From NCBI GenBank assembly GCA_037355855.1, contig CM074767.1, positions 186,001 through 250,000 of the forward strand: a DNA stretch of 64,000 nucleotides, given 5' to 3'. Both the position numbers and the translations under genes were made by a program. Below are positions 54,756 through 64,000 of this stretch, piece after piece. This DNA comes from Pseudo-nitzschia pungens. Lineage: Eukaryota > Bacillariophyta > Bacillariophyceae > Bacillariales > Bacillariaceae. Position 1 is the first letter of the stretch; every line of letters starts with the position of its first letter. A model generated the notes under the pieces. That model had not been told where the DNA came from and did no database searches. It saw nothing but the letters and a program-made list of their open reading frames with translations.

Positions 54756-56387
54756 TTAATGAGGCTGTGAATCCTTGGCAACAACGCTGGGCATCAGCGT
54801 CTTGTTGTTTTCCAAGAGCGACAGTTGCAACCCTTTGGGCAAACCCCTCTTGTTAGAGCTAACGGAAAGAGCAGGGGAAGTTCTGGGTGTCTTGGTGATG
54901 GTATTGGTCAGAAACGACTGTTTCGAGTCGAGTGATGCCCTTCTGAATCTTTGCTGCAACGCCGGCGTGGATGGTGAAGGTAAATGTGGCAATGATGAAT
55001 GCAATCGTTCTTGGATGTCGACCGAGACCTTCCTTCGGGGAAGCGATGGCGGGGTCACGGTGGGATTCTCCGATGATGATACCACCTCAAGGCGAAGACT
55101 GTCTTCTCGAGCGAATTCATCTTGGCCACGACGGCCCCCCCGACGGCGCTGCCGACCACGGCGGCTGCTGAAGCTTGTGTTGCCACTGCTGGTGGTTGGT
55201 TTGGTTCGAACCGTTGACACGGACGACCCCTTGGTGGCAATCTCAACAATCTCCTCATTGCATTGCCGTGCGGCAGGAGGATACAGGGGCATAGCGATTG
55301 AAGACATGGCGGCTTTGCGGGAAACTCTGCTGCCCCATTGGGCGTCGATGGTCATTGTTTCGTTCGAACAGGGAGAGTCACGAAAGGATCGCGTTGATTG
55401 TAACAACCGCATGCTGCCTTCGAGAGAGGAGTGGTCCAGGTTGGACGAGGAAGAGGCCTCCCATCTCAGGCTTCCGGTTGACAAGAGAGGTTCCGATTTG
55501 CGTTGTGGCAGTGTTGGAAGCTCTTGCAGAGATTCGTCGTCGTCGGAGCCAGTCTCGTATAAAGGAAGGGAGTGTGCATCTGCACCCGAGGTTGCCAGCG
55601 AGATTTCACCTTCCTCGCCACTATCATCTTCCACGGATGATATGGTGCACGCATCGTCATCCGTGGAGTGATGGATGCTCATAGTTAAGAGGGCGTTCCG
55701 AATCAACATCGGCGTGTCGTTGGAAATAGAAGGGGCGAGGATGGAGTCGGAATCACGGGACAGCCTTCGGGTCGGACGATTCTCTCCCCGTTCCGGGAAC
55801 GAGGAGGAATGCCAGCGCGAGACCGGAGCACGCTCATCGGTATCGGGACTATCGAGAGGACCAAAGACGGGAGGCTCGGTGACTCTTCTTGCAATGCAGG
55901 ATGAACTTCTCTCATGTTTTGAGCTCACAAACGTAATATCTTTTGTAATCTCTTTCGGAACGCAAAACTTTCCGTTCTTGTTGAACTTGTTTCGATCCTT
56001 GATCTTGGCGCGAGCAGAATTCTTCATTGTATCCTTGCTCGGCCTGGGGGCCAGCTCCAAAGTCGCAGGAACATGGCGCGAGGACGGAGTTTGTGGCGTT
56101 AGCCCCGATGTGGACGAGAGCGAGCATGATGATGATGACAAAGAAGAGGAAAAGCTGTTGTTGTTGACGAGTGTACTGACTGTTCGATTGATCATCCGAT
56201 CTGGATGATATGGAGGATCTTGTCGTCGTTCTTGGCTTGTTTCGATGGGTTTCATCCTGGATGCTGATTTTCTCGTTTGTGTCGGAAGAGCATTCCCCTT
56301 TTTGAAAGAACTTTTGATTGAGGGTGAAATTGTGGGCGCTGATGCAGTTATTTTATGTTGTCGGGGTGAGCGGACGGCAGACCACAA
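54756..56387 (-). CDS. Ser/Arg-rich protein of unknown function
   Basis: An intact 543-residue frame that I do not recognise. It is rich in Ser, Thr and Arg and probably disordered, with several short hydrophobic or patterned islands: DTPMLIRNALLTMSIHH, an acidic block (CTISSVEDDSGEEGEISL), SLQELPTLPQRKSEPLL, and AAMSSIAMPLYPPAARQCNEEIVEIA. A basic patch (SSRRGRQRRRGGRRGQDE) could be a nuclear localisation signal. Many SP/TP and RxxS sites suggest phosphorylation. The length of the open frame on GC-rich DNA supports a real gene; the start codon is uncertain. Confidence 0.7.
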   Translation of the reverse strand: MWSAVRSPRQHKITASAPTISPSIKSSFKKGNALPTQTRKSASRMKPIETSQERRQDPPYHPDRMINRTVSTLVNNNSFSSSLSSSSCSLSSTSGLTPQTPSSRHVPATLELAPRPSKDTMKNSARAKIKDRNKFNKNGKFCVPKEITKDITFVSSKHERSSSCIARRVTEPPVFGPLDSPDTDERAPVSRWHSSSFPERGENRPTRRLSRDSDSILAPSISNDTPMLIRNALLTMSIHHSTDDDACTISSVEDDSGEEGEISLATSGADAHSLPLYETGSDDDESLQELPTLPQRKSEPLLSTGSLRWEASSSSNLDHSSLEGSMRLLQSTRSFRDSPCSNETMTIDAQWGSRVSRKAAMSSIAMPLYPPAARQCNEEIVEIATKGSSVSTVRTKPTTSSGNTSFSSRRGRQRRRGGRRGQDEFAREDSLRLEVVSSSENPTVTPPSLPRRKVSVDIQERLHSSLPHLPSPSTPALQQRFRRASLDSKQSFLTNTITKTPRTSPALSVSSNKRGLPKGLQLSLLENNKTLMPSVVAKDSQPH

Positions 56388-59189
56388 GATATGCTGTCAG
56401 ATTTATGTGATGAAATCAGAGCCTGGTAACACACATAGGAATCGATAGTATTTCTGGTTACGTGTTAGAGAGACTTGCGAAACAATGTGTGAAATACCGG
56501 TTTGTTGCATATAAAAGAGGTCCCCAGTGAGGATTGAAACAAGCGCAATATGTCAGTTCGATCCAATACAATTTTCTAATCGTGGGACAGTAATCTTACG
56601 ATACCGAAATGGAATTCATGTCACTTCCCAGTGGGGAGCATTATATTGGAACGGATTTACTGCCTAAATGCGTCAAATTGTGCCACGTCTCAAGATTTAT
56701 GTAAAATTCGGTTAATTTTCAATCTGATCGAAAATGTTATTGGTAAGGGATGTTATACGAATACGTGGTACCCTGAAAATGACTTGGCACATTAAATCAG
56801 GTATCTGAATTATTTTATCATTCAATGTAACCGTTGGTAGCGTATTCGGAGATACTTCGTAATTACCTATGGGGAGAGGAACAGTTGAAAAAAAATCACG
56901 ACCGTAGAAGAATGCGTAGCAGCTGATTGTGATCCAAGTATTTTGAGGGCTGTCGCGTACATTCCAATCAAGACAGCACAATAAGTAGTAATGTTTTGGG
57001 CATCAATGCGGACCAGTACCGTATTGACACACAGTACGATAGACTTTTAAAGATTGCAACGTACTTGAACGCGTTTGATAATCACGGTCTATCGAAAATA
57101 AAAGTAATCCATTCCGATTCATCCTTCTGGATATTTTTGCCCGATTCAGAATTCGTCTCTAGAATTCCCTACTATCTGTGGAGACCATTTCAACGGGAAA
57201 GAGCTTTAACTAAAAGCCACCAGCGAGTGTCCGATCGCTGTGCTGCTGACCTGCCAACAAGAAACTGTACTACTATCTGACATCACACCGCGCATCAACG
57301 ACAGAACAAGATTACAGTATGTTCAAGAAACAAAAAAATTCGTCGCATCATTCGTTGGTGCATGGAATGCGCCGGCGATCTGGAACAAGAGAGGATCCAG
57401 CAGCAGTGTTGGCATCCTGTAGTAGTAAAGCTGTTAATACTAACGGCATTACTACTACTAGTAGTAGTAGTAATGGTAGTCGTAGTAGTAGTACTAGAGA
57501 GTAGAACAATGGACGAAGCAATGAGGGATACTACTACTACTACTACAAGTACTAGACTACTACTACTACTACTATTAGTACTAGTAGTTGCTTACAGCAT
57601 TTCTGTTCTTTCAGTTCTGGGAGGGCAACTTGTGGAGGTGCAACAACACGGACCAGCAACGGGATGCTATGGTACATCGTTCATTCTTCAATACTCCTCC
57701 TACTGCTGTGCCTCCCCATTATGAAACCTTATTGCATCTGAATGTGAATAAAGGTTACAAAATAATGGTACTAATACTAGTAGTAGTAGTAATATGGTCA
57801 TAAGAGGAGCTACTACTAGTAGTAGTAGGAATATGCATGTGCGTGGCAGGGAGGTTGGTGGTGCCAACTTTTACGGATCAATTTTTAAAGTAATGTATGA
57901 GAATACTATTAGAACAGAGCTAGTACTACTACTGGTAGTAGTACTAGTAGTACTACTAGCTAGGACAACAATAAGAGCACACGAGACGACAATGCTACTA
58001 CTAGCAAAAGGCATACTACTAGTAATGATGAGCAGATGATGCTATGAAAATTAGCCTACTTTGTCATATTGTCGTTCTATGCGTCTACTGGTAGTAGTAG
58101 CAGGAGGAGGAGGAGTAAAGGGATGATTATGGATGCACTGCTGTTGGCAACAATTTTACTTCCAACTTCTTCACATGCTGGATGAATAACAAGTAATCCC
58201 TATTGCTACGAGTATTACTACCAGTAGTAGTACTAGTAGTAGTAACAATACTTGATTGAGACACTACTACCGGTACTTTGATTGCGCAGAATAGGATATC
58301 TCGCCATGTTGGATCAGGTGCTTCAAAGCTAGCGAGAGTGCAGCTAGACTCCAGCACTCTTGGGGGCACTAGTGGATACATTTTTTTATAAAACGTTACT
58401 TGTTCTGAATTTACCATTATACGGCGAGTATCTCCGATTCCCATTATCAGAAATGAAGCCTACGACACGTATTATTTTTTGACTTCAGAGGACTGGTGGT
58501 GCTGCGTTCTGCAAAACACATGTATAACGAATTACTAACTACTTGTAATAGTTTCCATCATCGAAGCACCAATTCTTCCACGCAACTGTCGAGCATTCTT
58601 ACTACAAACCCGTACTCATTTGGAGACAAATCTCGCAGCTGTTTTTCCGCCAGAAATTGAAATCACGTACGATACTCCTTGCAAAGGGATAGTGCGAATT
58701 TAATTCATGGTACTAAGGGAGTATTCTTTTCGAGAAGTAAGGCTATTATTATGGAGGTGCCCGTGTTGAACTTGGGCAATGAACTAAGAATGGTATGCGA
58801 AAGTTGTGGTTGGCCTTTTTCGGATGAATGGATGTACGTTGATACAACAACGCAGTGTGTACCACGAGGAAACTAATGCTATAATTTCACTTGGATTCGC
58901 AAACAACAATAGTATACATACAACTGACCTACAGAGGAATACAACGAGTTACCGAAAACCATTGAACGGAGGGACGGATCTCGGCTCGCCACGGTGTTTG
59001 GTTTGTGGTAAACGCACTGGTGGGTAATGCAAACTCGATGTGAAAGAATGTTCGTTCCTTTCTTCGTATACAGTCATTTTTGTTCGTCACTTCATCGCAA
59101 CAGACACTGAAAGTGTTTGTCACAAGATACGTGATGACTGCGAGTCCGTTCGAATTTTTTGCCTCGTTTCGTCTCTGGTGGTACGGAGC
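56388..59189. repeat. Long spacer with TAC/TAG triplet microsatellites
   Basis: About 2.8 kb without a supported gene. Triplet tracts combining TAC, TAG, CTA and GTA lie near 57415-57500, 57525-57590, 57765-57830, 57915-57960 and 58090-58250. Frames that cross them translate to poly-Val/Leu or poly-Ser and are not genes. Confidence 0.65.
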
Positions 59190-60146
59190 TTAGTAGAATG
59201 CCAGTGCTGTCGTTCCCAAAAGTCCCACTGTGATGGCCCACATCCCCGACCAGGAATTGGTGGAAAACGTCACAGTAGCCGACGACGGTTTTGACCTGGG
59301 ATTCGAGCACGTGCAGTTGGCCCGGGCCTCCCCGAAGTAATCGGGATTGCGGCATCCCGCTGGAGTCTTGATGATTTCACGGGCAAATTCCTCCGCTTGT
59401 CGGCACGTCTTGACGAATTGACCGCCCTTTGTGTAGATGTAGTCGGGATTGGTCACATTTCCACCGTTTTCGCACAGAGTGCACTGGAAGATCTCCTTTT
59501 GCTCCTCGATTTCCGTTTCGTTCAGGCCGCCACAGCCGCAGAAAATGGACAGATCGGCGCCGGTTTCCAGGGGAAAGGCGGCGCACTCTTCTTCCGTTAG
59601 GAGCGAAAAAAGGTATTCGATACCCCGACAGTTCGCATTGCTGACCCAGGGATCGCCCTTGGCCGGCTTATTGGGCGGATTCCCGTCGGGACACAGCCAG
59701 CACTTTTGCTCCTGGCCGGGGCAACCGCAGTAATGACCAGCCCGCTGCAAAAAGGTGTCGGAACAATCCCCGTCCTTGAACATGGCAATTCTGGATTCGG
59801 CCTGGTACATGTAATCAAAACACGAATAGCCACCAACGAATTGTCCGGTTGGGACACGGTTGTCCATGTTGCCGAGCGTACCATCCTCGCAATAAGTGCA
59901 GTGATCCATGGGTGGCATGGGACAGCAGCCCATTTGATAGTGTTCTAACTGGATGTTCTTGCAGTCTGTGTCGGTATCGAAGAGGCCGTTTGTTCTGGCT
60001 GGCAATACGTCGCAGGGTGGTTCCTTTGTCATCATCTCCCTGTCTAGGGCGCAGGTTGTACACTGCGATGGGGTGTTTGCCCTAGAGGGCGTCATCACTG
60101 CGCCCAACAGCACCGTGACAAGGACAAAACCGCGAGGATGCATCAT
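59190..60146 (-). CDS. Secreted four-module cysteine-rich surface protein, likely GPI-anchored
   Basis: 318 residues. A signal peptide (1-23, ending PSRA) is followed by four modules of about 50-75 residues, each starting C-x2-C and ending in a Cys cluster: CTTCAL...MGCCP, CTYCEDG...YCGCPG, CWLCPDG...FCGCGG and CTLCENG...ANCTC. Each module also has one or two middle cysteines preceded by a charged stretch. The C-terminus is Ser-rich (SKPSSATVTFSTNSWSG) with a terminal hydrophobic segment (MWAITVGLLGTTALAFY), the layout of a GPI-anchor signal. It is probably an extracellular or cell-wall protein with disulfide-rich modules. The family is not recognised by name. No intron or break is seen. Confidence 0.82.
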   Translation of the reverse strand: MMHPRGFVLVTVLLGAVMTPSRANTPSQCTTCALDREMMTKEPPCDVLPARTNGLFDTDTDCKNIQLEHYQMGCCPMPPMDHCTYCEDGTLGNMDNRVPTGQFVGGYSCFDYMYQAESRIAMFKDGDCSDTFLQRAGHYCGCPGQEQKCWLCPDGNPPNKPAKGDPWVSNANCRGIEYLFSLLTEEECAAFPLETGADLSIFCGCGGLNETEIEEQKEIFQCTLCENGGNVTNPDYIYTKGGQFVKTCRQAEEFAREIIKTPAGCRNPDYFGEARANCTCSNPRSKPSSATVTFSTNSWSGMWAITVGLLGTTALAFY

Positions 60147-60993
60147 GATATTCTTTTTGGCAATGATACTGTTTCGAACGCGTTACGTTTTCTTTCTCTC
60201 TTTCGTTCGATTGTCAAGGCTTCGTTCTAGGTTCAGTTTCCTTCCTATCTCCCACCGATACTGATCGTTACGTGTTTGTGCGGAATTCCAATGACTCTCC
60301 ACATGTACAAGTGTGTGGTTGGTTCTTCAGCCGTAATTGTTATGAAGTAGTAAGGTTATTATTTCGTACGAAGTACTTTGTATTTCACGAGTAGGTGGGA
60401 TCACATCGGTGTCAGTTGAGAGATCTTGAATCATGGCAGGGCAACGACAAATTTGCGAAGTTTGAACTCACTTTCAGTCGTTGTTGGTTGAGGTTGTAAG
60501 CGGCATTTCGAGGTCATATGACCATCTAATACAGGGCTTATGTCTTGGTGAGTTCATCTCCGATGCACACGATTCAATCAATCCTGTATCAATCGACTCT
60601 ATGGACTACTTGTACTTTTGTTTTGATGAGATTGATACGTACGAATTAAGTCTGTCCATCGTAAGTTGAGAGAAACCAAGTGCGTCATCACCGTCTCACA
60701 TCGCATCACCGTGAAATTTTGGCACAAATGAAAGGCGGACAGAGCGTGTGCACGTAGACTGTGAAAAGCGCTTTGAAACAACGGGCGTACCGTACGATGA
60801 TGACTGCTGGAAGTTGTGGTGGAACAACACACATCAACACATCATCGTTTCCATCAACGAGATATTTGGATGAGAACCGTTTCTTTCGTACTGCAGCTGA
60901 CTAGCCTCTTCTGAAGTCGACCATTCCCTCTCCCCGGAACCATCACTATCTCCACCGAATAAAAATATTCACAGAATCAAAATATATTATACG
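60147..60993. other. Divergent spacer
   Basis: This region lies between the 5' ends of the minus-strand Cys-rich gene and the plus-strand L15 gene, so it probably holds both promoters. GTAAGGTTA is at 60350-60358. No gene is supported. Confidence 0.55.
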
Positions 60994-62379
60994 ATGAAGG
61001 TAGCCGGACTTATTCTTCTCGCTGGAGTGGTATCCACAGGTACGGTATTGAACGCAACGAGAGTGTAGAAGTAGAAAGAGTATGAATTGGGCGTTGGGTA
61101 GAATGGAATTCTGAGTGACGTAATGCTTGGAAGAGCGAACGACTGGAAACAAATAGGAGTTCGGGGAATTAGAGTTGCAAAATAGGAATGACATAGTTCT
61201 GCATGTTACTTTCGGTTGCATTAGTCTTGGTGGTATCATGAATTTTGGTGAATTAAGGATGGTGAACGAGCGTCGAAAGATTTGGAACAAATCAAGTATG
61301 CAGATACTTTTCGATGCGACCATTTCCGAGCGATGGATAGAAGCAAACACACAACAAGATACACCAAAACGTCTGAAGGAGGGATTCCACTTTTGCTGGT
61401 TTGAACGTTTCCGGAACAACCTTAGTGTACTACATTTCATTCTAGACGCACCAGAAGAAAGACCATGATAAAATTGGTTTCTTTCTTTTGGTGACTTCAT
61501 GGCCCTTCGGAAGTTCATTCTATAGCCATCGCCCGTTCATTCCTTCCACATTTCGAACCAACAACTTTCTTGAACCGAACTCTTTTCCATTGTCGCAGCC
61601 CTCAGTCGTTGTCGACGCGGGATGTGAATCAATTCCATCGTCCCTAGGAGTTTTCTGTTGCGTTGCGAGACAATTTTGAACTCGATTCTTTCTCACCTAC
61701 GTGTTGTTGTTCTCTAAACTATCGAATCAATTCTGATCAACCCGACAGATGCCTTCTCTTCCTTCACTGGAACCCGCCTCACAGCGGTTCCCACATCGAC
61801 CACCAGCAACCTTTCCATGAAGCTTCACGACTGGAAGCGCCGAGCGGCCGATGAATCCGACATCAACGACGTTGAGAACTACGAATTCACTCTTGATTCT
61901 CTTCGCCCCGCTCCCGGATCCCGAAAGAAGAAGACACGCAAGGGACGAGGTATCTCCGCCGGACAGGGAGCCACCTGCGGTTTCGGTATGCGTGGACAAA
62001 AGTCCCGAAGTGGACGGACCCACACGACCGGGTTTCGAGGGAGGACAAAACCCTCTATACCGCCGATTGCCCAAGTTCCAAGGAAAGCCCCTCGGACCCG
62101 GACACACCAAGAAGGAATACAACTTGATCCAATTGGATTCCCTCAACGGTGTCGCTCCCGGAACTACCTGCAACTTCGAATCTTTGTTCGAAGCCAAGGC
62201 CGTCACCAAGTCCAAGCACTCCACCCACAAGGATCGTTGTTGGACGCGACGAGTTCACCGCCAAGGATATTACCGTTCAGGCCCACGCCTTCACCAAGTC
62301 GGCTCGTGCTGCCATTGAAGCCGCCGGGGGCAAGTGCGAGCTCCTCAAGCCTTCCACTGGAGAGGTTATTGCCGCATAA
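60994..62379 (+). CDS. rpl15: Plastid ribosomal protein L15 (uL15c), nuclear-encoded, frame-broken
   Basis: Exon 1 (60994-61039) encodes only [15 protein letters not shown], a signal peptide. A 709-nt intron (GTACGG... to ACAG at 61748) leads to exon 2 (61749-62379), which starts DAFSSF, giving the ASAFAP-type Phe needed for plastid entry. The mature protein shows L15 hallmarks: [52 protein letters not shown] and a C-terminal [11 protein letters not shown]...[14 protein letters not shown]15 is an early-assembling protein of the large ribosomal subunit. Two +1 breaks interrupt exon 2, at CCC 62019-62021 and CCC 62224-62226, both within the heptamer ACCCACA; removing one base at each gives about 224 residues. 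For an essential protein, sequence error is the simplest reading. Confidence 0.88.
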
Positions 62380-64000
62380 ACTACGTACTCTTCTGATAAC
62401 ATAAAACGAAAAACTGAATGTATACTCTAATCCATCATACAATTTTCCAAATCAATTACATTGTTGTCTAATCAAGGATACTTGTATAGTTTAGATTGTT
62501 TGTTGTATCCCCATTGGGTTTGAATGTTGAGAGAATTCAAATTAGGAATACAAAAACCTCCAATAGTTTGTAGTTAGAGGAGTTGCGCTAATCGTTCATG
62601 GAGCAGTTGCATGAGCAGAAAATGTTAACTGAAACAAGATTCTAAAACACAGCATGTACTCAAATTCTTGTGTTGATCATGAAAAGGAAATAGATGTCAG
62701 CAGAGAGGGACCTTTGACCGAAGGATAGTACGTTTACTAGTGATGGAAACAAAATATATTATTTTTATTATTTCTTTCGTCGTGTCATCATGTGGGCGAG
62801 AAAGGAGTCGGATCGATACAATTATCATCTTAATTGGTAGAGTTAATCGAGTGCGAAATGCTCCAGTGGAAAAATTCTGTCCGAAGAACAAACACAGGTA
62901 TGATGCCACCCCGGTGAAAGTTTGGGCGTTGCAAAATCTTCTACGAAGTTGTTGTCCAAAAACAGTTGCAACTATTCAATACGATAAAATAGTACAGCAT
63001 TCGGAAACATCAACATTGGATACATTAGTAGTAATGGAGCAGGAATCACAGTGTCCATTGAGCAGAGAGGAGAATGTTGGGTAGTGCTTTGAAAACTAGA
63101 GTACCATACCTATCACATCGCAAGGAAGCAGAGAAAACAAAAGTTGGAAATCTGCCCGCGCTCCCGAATTTCACCAACACAAAGAGTATCTCTTCGCAGA
63201 GGATTTCGTTCAGCGCGTAGAAATACTGGTAGAGTCCCTTCTATTCCCAATATTCCTAACATCCCCAACATCATTATTTTCTGTTCTACTTTGGAGTTTC
63301 AGCCTGTCAATTCATAGGGTGATGGTTGCAAAGCAGCCCGAGTAGCGATTGATTTGCTAGAAAAACAAGCAGAAACGACTACTATAGTACACGCACTCAA
63401 TCTCAATTGTTGTGGAACTGGAACGAGGCACAAAAGAACCGTTCGCCGCGAACCAAAATTTCTTGTAATTTGCGTTATACAAACCGCATCGATAGAACCA
63501 TCCTGTGGCGATTGATTGATTCGAATGGCGACGATCCACAGGGAAGTCACCCACTCTAGGTAGCGCAAGAAGTCGGATCCACCGGCTATGCTCCAGCAAG
63601 TTCGTGATACGGATGGAACAGAACAACACGAGAGACCCATACTAATAAACAGCGACAAAAATTTGAAATGCGTTACCTCAAATGCCAAAACCTTGTGCTC
63701 CACAGTGCTCCATGTCATAACTACTGTGTGATTACAGTTTCAACAACAACTGGTCGTGTTTTTGTCTATTCCACGGTTTTCTACGTTCCTCGATTGCAAT
63801 TTTGGAACTGGGAGCATTCCATCCTCCATCCTCCTGCACGGCGCTTCCTCTAACAACAACGGTTTTCCACCCCATGGATGGATTCGTTTCCGAGAAAGGA
63901 ACTGTCGTTTGCAGCATCGTATCGAGTGGTTTTCTAACAGCATCGCTTATTTTCGTTTCGTTTCGAAACGAGCGCGCCAGGGACTTCTACTCTTGAACGA
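62380..64000. other. Spacer to the window end
   Basis: About 1.6 kb with no supported gene. Short frames (62740-63084 plus, 63299-63718 minus) show no domain or coding-like composition. The last 300 bases hold several open short frames and could be the edge of a gene beyond the window. Confidence 0.5.

Noticed and set aside
57362..57724. Frame with poly-Leu/Val stretches resembling a membrane helix
   Set aside because: The hydrophobic run is a direct translation of the TAG/TAC microsatellite.
60946..61518. 190-codon minus-strand frame over the L15 first exon and intron
   Set aside because: It overlaps an exon and intron supported by splice sites and targeting logic, and has no domain.

Overview
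The window reads as nuclear DNA of a photosynthetic stramenopile, most likely a diatom. Several predicted proteins carry a signal peptide followed by a transit-like region, two with a phenylalanine next to the predicted cleavage site (the ASAFAP type used by secondary red plastids). Genes have short GT-AG introns, coding DNA is GC-rich, and the spacers are AT-rich and full of short palindromic words. Species assignment is inference.

Layout. 1-16,670: the end of a truncated gene; a small secreted or plastid protein; a PAO/TIC55-type Rieske oxygenase in two exons; a membrane sulfotransferase-like gene with frame breaks; and a 16-exon membrane receptor-like gene in which 13 consecutive exons each encode one leucine-rich repeat. 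16,671-28,073 is transposon-rich: a Mutator-like MITE with a 10-bp target duplication, then a pogo/Tigger-like DNA transposon (18,601-28,071) into which an intact Ty3/gypsy element (21,995-27,826) has inserted. 28,074-44,298: a glutathionyl-hydroquinone reductase, a thylakoid-lumen protein with frame breaks, a Ser/Lys-rich protein of unknown function, a Serinc-family membrane protein and a VTT-domain (TVP38/TMEM64-like) membrane protein. 44,299-51,464: an intact Ty1/copia element with identical LTRs, a half-tRNA(iMet)-type primer site and unusual AA...TT LTR ends. 51,465-52,644: a hairpin and a fold-back element with 10-bp satellite arrays. 52,645-64,000: a Ser-rich protein, a four-module cysteine-rich surface protein, and nuclear-encoded plastid ribosomal protein L15, whose short first exon encodes just the signal peptide.

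The cellular genes do not form an obvious pathway; several act in the plastid (Rieske oxygenase, L15, lumen protein) or in membranes. Three points run across the window. Both LTR retrotransposons, although from different superfamilies, separate gag from pol by one in-frame UGA. Three conserved cellular genes contain six apparent breaks, all in the +1 direction and mostly at C triplets, while the transposon ORFs are unbroken; assembly error is the simplest cause. The spacers are enriched in the nonamer GTAAGGTTA, with at least 16 exact copies found by eye and none noticed in genes or transposons.
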